Assembly (NCBI RefSeq): GCF_963576615.1
Contig: NC_088708.1
Location: 63,714,672-63,778,671 of the forward strand
DNA: 64,000 nt
Direction: 5' to 3'
Source: Watersipora subatra
Taxonomy: Eukaryota; Bryozoa; Gymnolaemata; Cheilostomatida; Watersiporidae
Shown here: piece by piece, positions 63,868-64,000 of the stretch
How the letters are laid out: each line of letters opens with the position of its first letter
Numbering within the stretch: position 1 is the stretch's first letter
Notes under the pieces: model-generated
What the model was told of the DNA's origin: nothing
Seen by the model: the letters and a program-made list of their open reading frames with translations, nothing else
Databases searched by the model: none
Position numbers and translations under genes: made by a program

Positions 63868-64000
63868 GTAAGAGTTTTTTGTTTTTTCTTTAATTTTTCA
63901 TCTTTGTTTAATGGTAAACTATACATACAGTACTACATTACAGTGGTAAAGGTTTACTATAGAACCAACATACTATTTGTCGCACACATTCTCACCAGGC
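63868..64000 (+). other. Intron after exon 32, to window end
   Basis: Begins GTAAGAG after a clear donor; the next PTP exon must lie downstream. Confidence 0.65.

Noticed and set aside
1-64000. Bacterial or phage-type systems, CRISPR arrays, operons
   Set aside because: All coding evidence is spliced and eukaryotic. The direct repeats found are exon duplications, minisatellites and transposons, without regular spacers.

Overview
The window is intron-rich, AT-rich DNA from an animal, most likely an invertebrate. It shows consistent GT-AG introns, fibronectin type III (FN3) exons, a THAP-bearing P-type transposon, a ZBED5-like hAT element, pogo/Tigger-type elements and Ty3/Gypsy retroelements. 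The species cannot be fixed from sequence alone. I see no bacterial genes, CRISPR array or functional RNA gene.

One host gene fills the window on the + strand from end to end. I assembled 32 coding exons by hand (1082 to 63867, 4591 coding bases, about 1530 codons). All 31 junctions join in phase with no stop. It is open at both ends: the signal peptide and first FN3 domains lie upstream, and the catalytic domain lies downstream. It reads as a single-pass receptor-type protein tyrosine phosphatase (RPTP). The order is 12 complete and one partial FN3 domains, a membrane-proximal segment (54277-55775 and the start of the next exon), a transmembrane helix (57282-57408), an acidic/proline-rich cytoplasmic linker (59878-63656) and the first residues of a PTP-type domain (63777-63867).

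The ectodomain is built regularly. Each FN3 domain is two exons. Two kinds alternate: A (about 110 + 175 bases) and B (about 92 + 205 bases). Individual exons then match best to exons four domains away, so an A-B-A-B block of eight exons seems to have been duplicated as a unit. Each domain begins and ends in phase 1, so whole domains can be gained, lost or skipped without a frameshift.

The introns carry many mobile elements. These are: a P-superfamily element with 8-bp target duplication (1651-4728) holding a nested palindromic MITE; an 8-bp minisatellite (5033-5210); a rearranged Gypsy scrap (6147-6340) and a long Gypsy element (6494-15677) split in its integrase by a pogo-type element (11701-13613); a Tigger-like remnant (18725-19090) and a longer relative (25086-27008) with nested MITEs; a 76-bp minisatellite (30607-30825); a Harbinger-like MITE (31520-31967); a hAT element with a 414-codon transposase frame (33280-35496); a second, gag-deleted Gypsy copy (41269-46938); a TA-flanked MITE (47778-48239); and short dispersed repeats and tRNA-derived SINE-like copies near the 3' end. 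Both Gypsy copies lie in sense with the host gene.

The points most worth a second look are the nested exon-block duplication with cysteine-bearing FN3 domains, the inward-facing architecture of the P-type element, and an unrecognised 3' reading frame kept in both Gypsy copies.
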